Assembly: GCA_947626265.1 (NCBI GenBank) | Contig: CANQRM010000006.1 | Location: forward strand, 1-64,000 | DNA: 64,000 nucleotides | From: an uncultured Oscillospiraceae bacterium | Lineage (GTDB): Bacteria > Bacillota > Clostridia > Oscillospirales > Oscillospiraceae | Direction: 5' to 3' | Shown here: positions 16,730 through 25,667 of the stretch, piece by piece | Numbering within the stretch: the stretch's first letter is position 1 | Layout of the letters: every line of letters starts with the position of its first letter | The notes under the pieces: generated by a model | Database searches by the model: none | Seen by the model: only the letters and a program-made list of their open reading frames with translations | Told to the model about the DNA's origin: nothing | Program-made: the position numbers and the translations under genes

Positions 16730-17668
16730 TCACAGAAGCTGCTTGCGGTATTCGTCCAGCTCCCACTGATCGCCCCGGACGAAGTGGCCCGGCTCCAGCT
16801 CCTCCCACAACGGCGGATCGGCCTCGGTGTATCCGTGCTGGTCCGGGTCGTAGACGATGAGCTTCTTGCCTCGCTCCCCCACCGGGTCCGGCATGGGGAT
16901 GGCGGACAGCAGCGCCCGGGTGTAGGGGTGCAGGGGGTGGGCAAAGAGCTGCTCGCTGCCGGCAAGCTCCATGAGCTTGCCCCGGTAGATGACCCCGATG
17001 CGGTCGGATATGAACCGCACCACGCTGAGGTCGTGGGCGATGAAGAGGTACGTAAGACCCCGCTCCTTTTGAAGCTGGCTCATCAGGTTCAGCACCTGGG
17101 CCCGGATGGACACGTCCAGGGCGGAGATGGGCTCGTCGGCCACGATGAACTGGGGCTCCATGATGAGGGCCCGGGCGATGCCGATGCGCTGGCGCTGGCC
17201 GCCGGAGAACTCATGGGGAAAGCGGCTGGCGAATTCCGGCAGGAGCCCTACGTCGCTCAGGGCCTTCGCCACCCGCTCTTTGCGCTCCGCCTCGGGCATA
17301 TGTTTGTGGATGGAGTAAAGCCCCTCGGACACGATATAGTCCACCTTGGCCCGCTCGTTGAGGCTGGCCATGGGGTCCTGGAACACCATCTGGATGTTGC
17401 GGATGACCCGCTTGTCCGTGGCCCGGCTCACCCGGCCGGAGATGACCTCGCCGTCATACTTGATGACGCCGCCGGACACCGGGTTCACCCGGATGATGGC
17501 CCGGCCAATGGTGGTCTTGCCGGAGCCGGACTCCCCCACCAGGCCGAAGGTCTCCCCCTTGTAGATATCGAAGGACACCCCGTCCACCGCCTTGAAGGGG
17601 TGGCGGCGGGAGCCGAAGGTGACGGAGAGGTCCTGGACCTCCAGGAGCTTTTCCCTTGTCTCAGGCAT
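16730..17668 (-). CDS. Oligopeptide ABC transporter ATP-binding protein (DppF/OppF/YkfD type)
   Basis: This 312-residue ATPase energises import of murein-derived peptides together with its partner ATPase. Walker A is [12 protein letters not shown] near 52, the ABC signature [12 protein letters not shown] near 155, and Walker [13 protein letters not shown]. The C-terminal extension with [16 protein letters not shown] and the cysteine-free [10 protein letters not shown] tail is typical of the oligopeptide subfamily. The start overlaps the end of the upstream ATPase gene by eight bases, and GGGAGAGAGGAGG precedes it. It corresponds in position and type to B. subtilis YkfD. Confidence 0.92.
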   Translation of the reverse strand: MPETREKLLEVQDLSVTFGSRRHPFKAVDGVSFDIYKGETFGLVGESGSGKTTIGRAIIRVNPVSGGVIKYDGEVISGRVSRATDKRVIRNIQMVFQDPMASLNERAKVDYIVSEGLYSIHKHMPEAERKERVAKALSDVGLLPEFASRFPHEFSGGQRQRIGIARALIMEPQFIVADEPISALDVSIRAQVLNLMSQLQKERGLTYLFIAHDLSVVRFISDRIGVIYRGKLMELAGSEQLFAHPLHPYTRALLSAIPMPDPVGERGKKLIVYDPDQHGYTEADPPLWEELEPGHFVRGDQWELDEYRKQLL

Positions 17669-18704
17669 AGCTTCCGCCTCCTCTCTCCCTTAACTTCCTG
17701 ATGTGTTCGGGGGGCTCCACCTTGGGCGCCCGGGGGTCCAAGAGCCAGGTCCGGGCCTTGTGGGTGGGGCTCACGTCAAAATAGGGCGGGCGCTTGATGA
17801 AGTCTATCTTCAGCGCCCGGGGATTCCGGGGAGCGAAGGCGTCCCCCTTCACCTCGTGAAAGAGGTTGGGGGGCGTGCCCTGGATGGAATAGAGGGCCTG
17901 GCCCTTCACCCCCAGCTGGGGCAGGCTTGAAAGCAGCGCCCAGGTGTAGGGGTGGCGGGGGTCATAAAACACCTCGTCGCAGGTGCCCACCTCCACGATG
18001 TCCCCGGCGTACATCACCGCGATGCGGTCGGCCACGTTGGCCACCACGCCCAGGTCGTGGGTGATGTAGATGGTGGTCAGGTCCAGCTTCTTTTGCAGGG
18101 TCCGTATAAGGTCCAGTATCTGGGCCTGGATGGTCACGTCCAGGGCCGTGGTGGGCTCGTCGCATATGAGTATTTTGGGCCGGCAGGCCATGGCGATGGC
18201 GATGACCACCCGCTGGCGCATGCCGCCGGAGAACTCATGGGGGTACTGCTTGTAGCGGTTCTCCGGGTCGGATATGCCCACGTCGGCTAATGCCTGGACC
18301 GCGGCGGCTTTGGCCTCGGCGCCCTTGAGGCCTTGGTGGAGCTCCACCGCCTCCAATATCTGTGCGCCCACCGTTTTGAGGGGGTTCAGGCTGGTCATGG
18401 GGTCCTGCATGACCATGGCGATCTCCTTGCCCCGGATGGTGAGCCATTCTTTTTCGGTTTTGAATGTGGCCAGGTCCTTGTCGTCGTACCAGATGTGGCC
18501 GCCGGCGATGGTGCCGTTGGCGTCCAGCAGGCCCATGGCGGACTTGGTGAACACGCTCTTGCCGGAGCCGGACTCCCCCACAATAGCCAGGGACTCGCCC
18601 TTGTATACGTCCAGGGAGATGCCCCGGATGGCGTTCAGTACCTGCCCCCGGAGGGTGAAGCGGATGTCCAGGTCCTCAAAGGAGAGAATGACGTTTTCTT
18701 TCAT
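17661..18704 (-). CDS. Oligopeptide ABC transporter ATP-binding protein (DppD/OppD type)
   Basis: This 347-residue ATPase pairs with the downstream DppF-type ATPase. Walker A is [12 protein letters not shown] near 45, the signature is [14 protein letters not shown] near 168 and Walker B is [12 protein letters not shown]. The C-terminal peptide-transporter extension ([15 protein letters not shown] and the following QGTPPNL segment) is present. ORF-track residue 18 is the better start: the ATG at 18704 follows GAGGAGGGGACAGAT, and the upstream permease gene stops 13 bases before it. The product acts at the cytoplasmic face of the membrane. Confidence 0.92.
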   Translation of the reverse strand: MKENVILSFEDLDIRFTLRGQVLNAIRGISLDVYKGESLAIVGESGSGKSVFTKSAMGLLDANGTIAGGHIWYDDKDLATFKTEKEWLTIRGKEIAMVMQDPMTSLNPLKTVGAQILEAVELHQGLKGAEAKAAAVQALADVGISDPENRYKQYPHEFSGGMRQRVVIAIAMACRPKILICDEPTTALDVTIQAQILDLIRTLQKKLDLTTIYITHDLGVVANVADRIAVMYAGDIVEVGTCDEVFYDPRHPYTWALLSSLPQLGVKGQALYSIQGTPPNLFHEVKGDAFAPRNPRALKIDFIKRPPYFDVSPTHKARTWLLDPRAPKVEPPEHIRKLRERGGGSYA

Positions 18705-18717
18705 ATCTGTCCCCTCC

Positions 18718-19746
18718 TCAATTGACGTGGTTCTTCGGGTCGGCGGCGTCGGCAAAGGAGTTGCCGATGATGTAGAAGGAGATGGTGATCACCGCCAGCA
18801 CCGCCACGGGGAAGATGAGCTGGTAGCGCAGCACCGCCATCTGCATCAGGGACCGGCCTGTCTGGATGAGGTTTCCAAGGGATGGGATGGACACGGGCAG
18901 GCCAATGCCGATATAGGTCACGAACACCTCGCTGCCGATGGCGCCGGGGATGGCAAGGGCCATCCGCATGGTGATGACGCTCACGAGATACGGCAGCAGG
19001 TTTTTGAAGATGATGCGCCGGGTGGGCACGCCCAGGCACCGGGAGGCCAGGTTGTAGTCCCGGTCCCTAATGATGATGATCTGATTGCGGATGAACCGGG
19101 CCATGCCCAGCCAGCCCGTCAGGGACAGGGCGAAGATGATGGTGGACACGCCGGGCCGCATGATGTAGGAGATGAGGATGAGCAAAAGCGTCTGGGGGAT
19201 GTTGTCCAGGACGTTATAGAGCTCCGTAAAGAAGAAGTCCAGCTTGCGCACATAGCCCCACAGCACCCCGGCGAGAATGCCCACCACCGCCTCCACCACG
19301 GCCACGGAAAAGCCAATGAAGAGGCTTGTGCGGGTGCCGGCCCATATCCGGGACCACAGGTCCTGGCCGATGGAGTTGGTGCCGAACCAGAACTCGCTGT
19401 TGGGGGGCACGTTATTGAGGGGCAGGCCCCACTCGCCGTAGTGGACCAGCAGGGGGTCCTTCTGCCCCGGCAGCAGGGGCTGGATAAAGGTGAACAGCAG
19501 CGTCACCGCCATGAGGACGAGGAAGAACACGGCGGTCTTGTTGCGGAAGAAGGCCCGGAGGGTGGCCCGCCAGTAGGAATAGTTGGAGTAGCCGCCCCGC
19601 TCGGCGGCCTCGGGATGGAACTCGGCGAAGGAGAAGGCCTCCGCCTCGCCCATTTTGGCCAGGGCCGCGTCCTCGTCCAGGTCTCTGGCAAGGCGCTCGT
19701 TCAGCTTGTCGCCCAGCTCGTCGGCAGGTCTTTTGAAAAAGCTCAT
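18718..19746 (-). CDS. Oligopeptide ABC transporter permease (DppC/OppC type)
   Basis: This 342-residue inner-membrane subunit has a long cytoplasmic N-terminus (about 85 residues with a charged stretch), a first helix beginning at AVFFLVLMAVTLL and about five further helices. The EAA loop that docks on the ATPase is visible as DRDYNLASRCLGVPTRRIIF. GTNSIGQDLWSR matches the OppC-type motif in the first extracellular region. Its start codon overlaps the stop of the upstream permease gene (ATGA) and follows AAGGAGGGG. The longer track ORF reads through the neighbouring gene in another frame and is not real before 19746. Confidence 0.92.
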   Translation of the reverse strand: MSFFKRPADELGDKLNERLARDLDEDAALAKMGEAEAFSFAEFHPEAAERGGYSNYSYWRATLRAFFRNKTAVFFLVLMAVTLLFTFIQPLLPGQKDPLLVHYGEWGLPLNNVPPNSEFWFGTNSIGQDLWSRIWAGTRTSLFIGFSVAVVEAVVGILAGVLWGYVRKLDFFFTELYNVLDNIPQTLLLILISYIMRPGVSTIIFALSLTGWLGMARFIRNQIIIIRDRDYNLASRCLGVPTRRIIFKNLLPYLVSVITMRMALAIPGAIGSEVFVTYIGIGLPVSIPSLGNLIQTGRSLMQMAVLRYQLIFPVAVLAVITISFYIIGNSFADAADPKNHVN

Positions 19747-20693
19747 CGTGACCCCTCCTTCTTGGAAAGGCTGATGCGCGGGTCCACGATGGCCATCAGG
19801 ATGTCGCCAAAGAGGAGCCCCAGGATGGACACCACGGCGTAGATGAGCACCAGCGCCTGGACCAGGGTGTTGTCCTGGCGCTTGATGGCCGTGACCAGAA
19901 GGCCGCCCATGCCGGGGATGGAATAGAGGCTCTCCACGTACAGCGAGCCCATGAGGGTGGCGAGGATGGAGCCGGGGATGTACTGCACCAGGGGAACCAT
20001 GGCGTTGCGGAACACGTGCTTGCGGGATATGGCCCCGCTGGACACGCCCTTGGCCCGGGCCAGCATCACGTAGTCCTTGTTGGCCTCGTCCACCATGTAC
20101 CGGCGCAGCCACATGGCATAGTAGGCCGTGTTGCCGATGGACAGGGACAATATGGGCAGCAGGTAGCTGATGGGCTGGGCCGGGTCAAAGAGCATGGGGA
20201 TATGGGCGTACTGGGAGCCCACGAACTGTATCACGATATGATACACCGCCGAGGGCACCGCCTCGACCACCACGATCAATACGGTACCCAGCCTGTCGCC
20301 GATCTTGAACCGGGTGCGGGTGCTGTGGGCCATCCATACGCCCAATGCCAGGCCGAACACCAATGACAGGGCGAAAGAGACCAGCCCGAACTTCACGGAG
20401 ATGGGTATCTTCTCGGCGATGATGGTGTTGATGGATACGCCCCGGCGGTAGATGTTGGAGGTGCCCAGATCGCCGTGGAGGAGCTGGTCATAGAATCTTG
20501 CCAGCTGTTTGGGCAGCGGGTCATTGAGGCCCAGGGAGTTGAGCTTCACCTGGATCTCCGTGGAGGACACCTTGTCAAAGTTATCAAAATATCCCTCTAT
20601 CGGCATGAGCCGCAGAAGGGTAAAGAGTATCGTTATGATGATAAACAGCGTGACAGATGCCCTCAGGACCCGTTTGAGGATGTATTTGGCCAC
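19743..20693 (-). CDS. Oligopeptide ABC transporter permease (DppB/OppB type)
   Basis: This 316-residue membrane subunit starts with a helix at about 9-30 (LRASVTLFIIITILFTLLRL), followed by an extracellular region with the OppB-type sequence LGTSNIYRRGVSI, and five more helices. The EAA loop is DYVMLARAKGVSSGAISRKH. It would form the translocation pore with the DppC-type permease encoded immediately downstream. A hairpin in the gap after the binding-protein gene probably lowers its expression relative to that gene. Confidence 0.92.
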   Translation of the reverse strand: MAKYILKRVLRASVTLFIIITILFTLLRLMPIEGYFDNFDKVSSTEIQVKLNSLGLNDPLPKQLARFYDQLLHGDLGTSNIYRRGVSINTIIAEKIPISVKFGLVSFALSLVFGLALGVWMAHSTRTRFKIGDRLGTVLIVVVEAVPSAVYHIVIQFVGSQYAHIPMLFDPAQPISYLLPILSLSIGNTAYYAMWLRRYMVDEANKDYVMLARAKGVSSGAISRKHVFRNAMVPLVQYIPGSILATLMGSLYVESLYSIPGMGGLLVTAIKRQDNTLVQALVLIYAVVSILGLLFGDILMAIVDPRISLSKKEGSR

Positions 20694-20733
20694 CTAGTTC
20701 CCTCCTTTTTAGGTCATACTGAAAAGCCACAAT

Positions 20734-20759
20734 CCCCCTGCCGCCGAAACGGCAGGGGG
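20734..20759 (-). terminator. Intercistronic hairpin between binding protein and permease genes
   Basis: A perfect 10-bp stem CCCCCTGCCG / CGGCAGGGGG with a 6-nt loop, followed after a few bases by TTTTC on the minus strand. Such hairpins in ABC operons commonly act as partial terminators or 3' mRNA stabilisers that raise the level of the binding protein over the permeases. Confidence 0.7.
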
Positions 20760-20774
20760 CGCGGCGTCATTGGT

Positions 20775-22709
20775 TCAGTTCTTGTTGGCAGCCCACTCGG
20801 CATAGGCGGCGTTGTACTCGTCGATGCTCATGGACTTATCCTGGATGTGCTGGTCCTTGTAGCGGTAGGTCACGGTATCCACCATGGCGTACTGGCCCTC
20901 AAAGACGTTCAGCTTGCTCATGGAGTAGCTGATCTCGTTGGTGTGGATGGGCACCACGAAGGCGTGATCCAGCAGGAAGGCCTCAGCCTTGGCGAAGGCG
21001 GCATAGCGGGCGTCCACGTCGGTGGTGATGGCCTTGGCCGCGTTCACCAGCTCGCAGTATTCCTCATACAGGGCCACGGTCTCGGGGGCCGTGCTCTTGT
21101 CGATGAAGTTATAGGAGGAGCCGGGCACGAAGGGGTCGGTCCAGGTCTCGGGGTCGGCGTAGTCGGCGCCCCAGTTGCACTTCATGAAGGCGTAGTTGCC
21201 CGCGCGGCGGACAGCGGCCAGGAAGCCGTCGGAGGGGCCGGCCTCGACGATGATGTCGATGTAGTCGGTGCCCAGGACGCTCTCCATCTGCTGCTCCACC
21301 ACCTGGCACTCATTGGCCCAGTTGGAGGTGGAGGGGTTGTAGCACATCAGCACCTTCACAGGGAAGGTGGCGCCGGCGGCGGTCAGCTCCTCCACGGCCT
21401 TGTCCTTGTACTCCAGGGCCAGGTCGGGATCAAAGTAATCGAAGCCCTCGGCGGTGTAGGCGTCCAGGCCCTCATAGGAGGTGTAGTCCTTGCCCTCATA
21501 CAAGGAGAAGTTGCTGGGGGTGATGGTGTTGGTGACGTTGGCGGTGGGGTTCAGAGGATCGTTGGCGGCCAGGGCGGGGATGCGGTTCATCGCATGCACC
21601 AGGGACTGGCGGAAGTTCTCGTTGTTCACCGCGATGGTCCAGTTCTCCGGCTCATACTCCTCGTCAAAGTTGGCGTCGAAGTTGAACAGGTACCAGTAGC
21701 AATAGGAGGTGCTGGGACGGGAGGAGTGGATCTGGTCGGCGGTCTTGGGGTCGGCCATCATGGCGCTGAGCAGGTCGGAGGACACGGTAGCGGCGTCCAG
21801 CTCGCCGTTCAGGTACATGGTGGTGGCGATGGAGGCGGCCTCGGCGTTATAGGTCTCCCGGACCTCCTCGATGTACACGCACTCGGGCTCCCAATAGGCG
21901 GCGTTCTTGGTCAGGACGTGCTCCTGCTGGGGCTTGAAGGAAGAGAGGATATAGGCGCCGTTGTAGAGCAGATACTCGTTGCTGGTGCCGAACTTGTCGC
22001 CGCACTCCTCCAGGAAGGGCTCATACACGGGCATGAACGCGCCGTGGCTGAGGAGAGACACGAAATAGGCCTTGGAGCCGGTCAGGGTGAACTGGAGGGT
22101 GTAGTCGTCCAGAGCCACCACGCCGATGTCCTCCAGAGAGGCCTCGGGGGCCTCCTCCAGGACCTCCTCCTCGCCGTCCTCGTTGACGATGACCTTGGCG
22201 GGATTGCCGTTCTCGTCGGTGCCGTCCTTGGCGGTGGGCAGGGCCAGCTGATAGGCGGTGTAATCATAATAAGCGCTGGCGCCGGCGATGTTGTCACGCA
22301 GGACGCTGTAGGTGCTGGCGTCGTTGGCGGCGTCGCAGATGTAGTGGGCGGCGGCCACCCAGTCGTTGGCGGTCACGTCGGCCACCTCGTTGCCGTCCTT
22401 GTCCACCCACTTGACGCCCTCCCGCAGATGGAACGTCCAGACGCTGGCGTCCTCATTGGGCTCCCAGCTGGTGGCCAGAGCGGGCTCCACGTTGCCGTAG
22501 GAGTCATACTCCACCAGGCAGTCGATCAGGTTGAAGGTGAGGGAAGTGGTGACAGCCTGGGTGCTGTCCAGGTAGTTCAGGGTGTCCACCTCGCTGGAAT
22601 ACAGGGTGCGGTAGGTGGTCTGCTCCCCGTCGGCGTAAGCGACGCAGCCCAGAGACAGGACCATCACCACAGCCAGCAGCAGGGTGAGCATACGTTTGGT
22701 CGTTCTCAT
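20775..22709 (-). CDS. Oligopeptide-binding protein (SBP family 5, DppE/OppA type)
   Basis: This 644-residue secreted protein captures peptides for the ABC importer. The signal peptide runs over the first 26 residues (LLLAVVMVLSLGCVAYA) and could be cut at AYA-DG by signal peptidase I; a Cys lies four residues earlier but its context is a poor lipobox, so lipid anchoring is doubtful. The mature part has the family-5 features: SSEVDTLNYLDS near the start, WTFHLREGVKW, and the long second lobe. At about 620 mature residues it is larger than a typical dipeptide-binding protein. ATG at 22709 follows GAAAGGATG; the earlier track start is not supported. Confidence 0.9.
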   Translation of the reverse strand: MRTTKRMLTLLLAVVMVLSLGCVAYADGEQTTYRTLYSSEVDTLNYLDSTQAVTTSLTFNLIDCLVEYDSYGNVEPALATSWEPNEDASVWTFHLREGVKWVDKDGNEVADVTANDWVAAAHYICDAANDASTYSVLRDNIAGASAYYDYTAYQLALPTAKDGTDENGNPAKVIVNEDGEEEVLEEAPEASLEDIGVVALDDYTLQFTLTGSKAYFVSLLSHGAFMPVYEPFLEECGDKFGTSNEYLLYNGAYILSSFKPQQEHVLTKNAAYWEPECVYIEEVRETYNAEAASIATTMYLNGELDAATVSSDLLSAMMADPKTADQIHSSRPSTSYCYWYLFNFDANFDEEYEPENWTIAVNNENFRQSLVHAMNRIPALAANDPLNPTANVTNTITPSNFSLYEGKDYTSYEGLDAYTAEGFDYFDPDLALEYKDKAVEELTAAGATFPVKVLMCYNPSTSNWANECQVVEQQMESVLGTDYIDIIVEAGPSDGFLAAVRRAGNYAFMKCNWGADYADPETWTDPFVPGSSYNFIDKSTAPETVALYEEYCELVNAAKAITTDVDARYAAFAKAEAFLLDHAFVVPIHTNEISYSMSKLNVFEGQYAMVDTVTYRYKDQHIQDKSMSIDEYNAAYAEWAANKN

Positions 22710-22771
22710 CTTGATACATCCTTTCATAAAATGTGCATATCCATACCGCCCGCAGGCGGGAAGATACATCT

Positions 22772-23857
22772 TTACGCCCAGCAGTCCGCCGGGACGCGGA
22801 CGCCTATGCCGGGCGATTCCGTCATGGCGATGACGGGGCCGCGGAATTCCGGCCCTCCCGGGAAGGGCTCACAGGCGCACAGGGAGGGTCCGTCCAGGTC
22901 CGCCATGGTGATGACGCCCCTGGCGGCGGCCAGGTGGGCCGCGGCGGCCACGGATATCTGGCTCTCCAGCATGCAGCCTATCATGCACTGTACACCGAAG
23001 CTCTCCGCCATGGCGCCGAGCCGCAGCGCCGGCCATATGCCCCCGGTCTTCATGAGCTTGATGTTGATGTAATCCGCCGCGTGCTCGGTGATGACCCGCG
23101 CCGCGTCCGCGGGGGAAAAGACGCTCTCGTCGGCCAGAATGGGGGTGTTGACCCGGCTCGTCACGTATTTCATCCCGTCAAAATCAGTTGCAGGCACCGG
23201 CTGCTCCACGAGCTCCGCGCCCACAGCCGCGTCCTCCATGGCGGAGATGATGCGCACCGCCTCCCGGGGGGTCCAGCCCTGATTGGCGTCCACCCGCAGG
23301 GCCACGCTGGGCCCCACGGCCTGGCGTATAGCGGCCAGGCGCTCCACGTCCGCGGCGGGGTCCTTCCCCACCTTGACTTTGAGGATGGAAAAGCCCCGGT
23401 CCACGGCCTCCAGGCTGTCCCGGACCATCTCGTCCACGCCGTTCACGGAGATGGTGATGTCGGTCTCGAACTCTCTTTTCGCCCCGCCCAGAAGCCGCCA
23501 GAGGGGGGCGTTCAGGGTCTTGCCCCACAGGTCCAGCAGGGCCATATCCACCGCCGCCTTGGCGGAGGTGTTGTGGACCATGGAGCGCTGGAGCTTATCC
23601 ATCACCGCGTCCAGGTCCATCAGGTCCATGCCGGTGATAGCCGGGGCGATGAAGTCCCGAACGGCACAGGCGATGGAGCCCTTGGTCTCTCCGGTGATGA
23701 CCGCCGTGGCGGGCGCCTCGCCGTAGCCCTCCAGGCCGTTCTCTCCCCGCACCCGGACCACGATGTCGTTTACGTGCTCCACGGTGCGCAGGGCGGTCTT
23801 GAAGGGATGGGCCAGGGGAAGGGAAATCTCCCCGATGTCAATGTGTTCGATGCGCAT
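22772..23857 (-). CDS. ykfB: Dipeptide epimerase (L-Ala-D/L-Glu epimerase, YkfB type)
   Basis: This 361-residue enolase-superfamily enzyme would epimerise L-Ala-D-Glu from murein to L-Ala-L-Glu so that ordinary peptidases can use it. The catalytic lysines lie in LKVKVG and in IKLMKTGG, the Mg ligands in VDANQGW, VEQP and ADES, and the specificity-associated TDITIS and DLDGP motifs match dipeptide epimerases. GGGAGGCGG precedes the ATG and a promoter lies 35 bp upstream, making this the first gene of the nine-gene salvage operon. Other enolase-superfamily functions are possible, but the neighbours (Dpp importer, YkfC-type endopeptidase, DppA) make epimerase activity by far the best call. Confidence 0.9.
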   Translation of the reverse strand: MRIEHIDIGEISLPLAHPFKTALRTVEHVNDIVVRVRGENGLEGYGEAPATAVITGETKGSIACAVRDFIAPAITGMDLMDLDAVMDKLQRSMVHNTSAKAAVDMALLDLWGKTLNAPLWRLLGGAKREFETDITISVNGVDEMVRDSLEAVDRGFSILKVKVGKDPAADVERLAAIRQAVGPSVALRVDANQGWTPREAVRIISAMEDAAVGAELVEQPVPATDFDGMKYVTSRVNTPILADESVFSPADAARVITEHAADYINIKLMKTGGIWPALRLGAMAESFGVQCMIGCMLESQISVAAAAHLAAARGVITMADLDGPSLCACEPFPGGPEFRGPVIAMTESPGIGVRVPADCWA

Positions 23858-23890
23858 GGGTCCGCCTCCCGGCTGCGGCCGTCTTGGGGT

Positions 23891-23919
23891 ACTATACTAA
23901 AAAATCGCCGCAATGAAAA
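23891..23919 (-). promoter_or_regulatory. Promoter of the murein-peptide salvage operon
   Basis: On the minus strand TTTTCA, a 17-bp spacer and TATAGT lie 34 bp ahead of the epimerase start codon. The -10 box matches at five of six positions and the -35 box at four. Confidence 0.6.
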
Positions 23920-23985
23920 TAGTGCAAACTGCTCTTTAGATTGCAAAAAGTGCTGTCCGGGCTCTCCCGCCGGTTACGACGGGGT

Positions 23986-24006
23986 CCCGCCGCCCGTGGC
24001 GGCGGG
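23986..24006 (-). terminator. GC hairpin downstream of the NCS2 permease gene
   Basis: A perfect 9-bp stem CCCGCCGCC / GGCGGCGGG with a 3-nt loop lies 16 bases after the permease stop. It lacks a T tract, so it is a weak terminator candidate. Confidence 0.35.
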
Positions 24007-24021
24007 GCTTTCCCGTATGTA

Positions 24022-25383
24022 TCACTCTTCCTCGTTGGAAGTGGCAGTCTCTTCCTCCTCGTCCTTCTCCTTGGAGAGCATGACGTTGGCCAGGATGCCA
24101 AGGATCAGGGAGCAGGCCACGGTGCGGATCTCCACGGCGCCGAAGCTGACGGACAGGCCGCCCACGCCGGTGATGAAGATGATGGAGGCCACGAACAGGT
24201 TCCGGTTCTTGTTCAGGTCCACGCCCTGGAGCATCTTGAAGCCGCTCATGGCGATGAAGCCGTACAGCGCCACGCACACGCCGCCCATGACGCAGGAGGG
24301 GATGGTCTCCAGGAAGGCCATCAGCGGGGAGATGAAGCTGACGATGATGCACAGCACCGCCGCGCCCCAGATGCTGACGGTGGAGGCGTTGCGGGTGATG
24401 GCCACGCAGGCGATGGACTCGCCGTAGGTGGTGTTGGGGCAGCCGCCGAACACCGCACCGGCCATGGAGCCTATGCCGTCGCCCAGCAGGGTGCGGGTGA
24501 GGCCCGGGGTCTTCAAGAGGTCCACGCCGATGATGGAGGACAGGTTCTTGTGGTCCGCCAGGTGCTCGGCGAAGACCACGAAGGCCACCGGCACATAGGC
24601 GGTGAACAGGGTGAGAAGGTAGGTAGGCGTGATGTCCTTAAGGCTGCCGCCCAGGAGGAAGGTGAAGTCCGGCACGGCCACATAGCCCACGTTGGCCAGG
24701 GCGCTGTAGTTGATGACGGTGAGGGCCGGGTTGCCGGTCATATAGCCCAGCAGGGCGAAGAGGCTGGCGCAGGCGTAGCCGGCCAGGATGCCGATGATGA
24801 AGGGGACGAGCCTGACCATCTTCTTGCCGTAGGTGGAGGCCAGGATGGTCACCGCCAGGGTCACCAGGCCGCAGATGAGGGCCACGTACACGCTGCCGCC
24901 CTCCACGCTGGAGGAGGTCAGGTCGCCCACGGCGTTCCCCGCAAGGGAGAGGCCGATGATGGCCACGGTGGGCCCAATGATGACGGGAGGCATCAGCTTG
25001 TCTATCCAGGCCACGCCACAGAATTTTATCACGATGGCCAGCACCACGTACACCGCCCCGGCCATGGCCGCGCCGATGATGAGGCCCCAGTAGCCCGCGG
25101 CCATGCTGGCGGCGCCGGAGAAGGCGCTCATCATGGAGCCGATGAAGGCGAAGGAGGAGCCCAGGAACACGGGGCTGGCGCTCTTGGTAAAGATGAGGTA
25201 GACAAAGGTGCCCACGCCGGCGCCGAAGATGGCGGCGGAGGCGGGCAGGGCCGTGCCGCAGGCGGAGTTGACCACCGCCGGCACCGCGATGGTGGCGGCC
25301 ATGATGGCCAGCAGCTGCTGGATGGCGAACAGGACCACCTCGCCGAACTTGGGCTTGTCCTTGATGCCGTAGATCAGGTTCAT
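24022..25383 (-). CDS. Uracil/xanthine permease (NCS2 family)
   Basis: This 453-residue transporter has the many hydrophobic segments (about 14) of the nucleobase:cation symporter 2 family and imports uracil or a purine such as xanthine. The family signature appears as GGCPNTTYGES near 300. The C-terminus is an acidic tail. ATG at 25383 aligns with the UraA-type N-terminus (YGIKDKPKFGE); the track's start 24 codons earlier lies in the leader hairpin region. The gene has its own strong promoter and a leader with a terminator-like attenuator, so expression is probably controlled by premature termination. The sequence does not say whether the substrate is uracil or xanthine. Confidence 0.88.
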   Translation of the reverse strand: MNLIYGIKDKPKFGEVVLFAIQQLLAIMAATIAVPAVVNSACGTALPASAAIFGAGVGTFVYLIFTKSASPVFLGSSFAFIGSMMSAFSGAASMAAGYWGLIIGAAMAGAVYVVLAIVIKFCGVAWIDKLMPPVIIGPTVAIIGLSLAGNAVGDLTSSSVEGGSVYVALICGLVTLAVTILASTYGKKMVRLVPFIIGILAGYACASLFALLGYMTGNPALTVINYSALANVGYVAVPDFTFLLGGSLKDITPTYLLTLFTAYVPVAFVVFAEHLADHKNLSSIIGVDLLKTPGLTRTLLGDGIGSMAGAVFGGCPNTTYGESIACVAITRNASTVSIWGAAVLCIIVSFISPLMAFLETIPSCVMGGVCVALYGFIAMSGFKMLQGVDLNKNRNLFVASIIFITGVGGLSVSFGAVEIRTVACSLILGILANVMLSKEKDEEEETATSNEEE

Positions 25384-25534
25384 TTCAGTTTTTCCTATCC
25401 TCTCCCATGTTTTGGTGGCCGCGGCGGGCGGAAAAATGCCCCCTTGCCGGGGCAAGAGGGCATGGCCGTATTACCATATCGCGTCTCGCCGACGGCGCTG
25501 TCGCGGGGAAAGACACTACATACTGTATCACGCT
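25384..25534 (-). promoter_or_regulatory. Long structured 5' leader of the NCS2 permease gene (possible riboswitch)
   Basis: About 150 nt lie between the predicted transcription start and the ATG. The leader contains several possible short hairpins followed by a full intrinsic terminator (25432-25463) before the ribosome binding site, the layout of an attenuation-type regulator. I compared it by eye with the purine riboswitch and the PyrR-binding loop and found no convincing match, so the sensing element is unidentified. Confidence 0.55.
25432..25463 (-). terminator. Intrinsic terminator (attenuator) inside the permease leader
   Basis: On the minus strand ATGCCCTCTTGCC pairs with GGCAAGGGGGCAT (12 of 13 Watson-Crick plus one G-T) and is followed by TTTTT, 49 bases before the start codon of the gene it precedes. 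Confidence 0.75.
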
Positions 25535-25540
25535 AAAACG

Positions 25541-25569
25541 ATGATACCCCATAGGTGGGCGGATGTCAA
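25541..25569 (-). promoter_or_regulatory. Strong sigma-A promoter of the NCS2 permease
   Basis: On the minus strand TTGACA (perfect -35) is separated by 17 bp from TATCAT (five of six matches to the -10 consensus). Confidence 0.85.
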
Positions 25570-25667
25570 TCTGTGTTTTGCCCAAAATCCGAGCCTTTGC
25601 CGCCGCCGTTTTTTTATCGCAAAACTTTTGCTTTCCGAAATGTCCCTCCCGCCTGCGAAACGTTATA

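Noticed and set aside
20475-23072. 865-residue plus-strand ORF across the peptide-binding protein
   Set aside because: Shadow of the minus-strand permease and binding-protein genes, which carry signal peptide and family motifs.
25384-25534. Purine riboswitch or PyrR site in the NCS2 permease leader
   Set aside because: A GATATGG string is present but the other conserved purine-aptamer segments are not, and no PyrR-type loop is seen; kept only as an unidentified leader.
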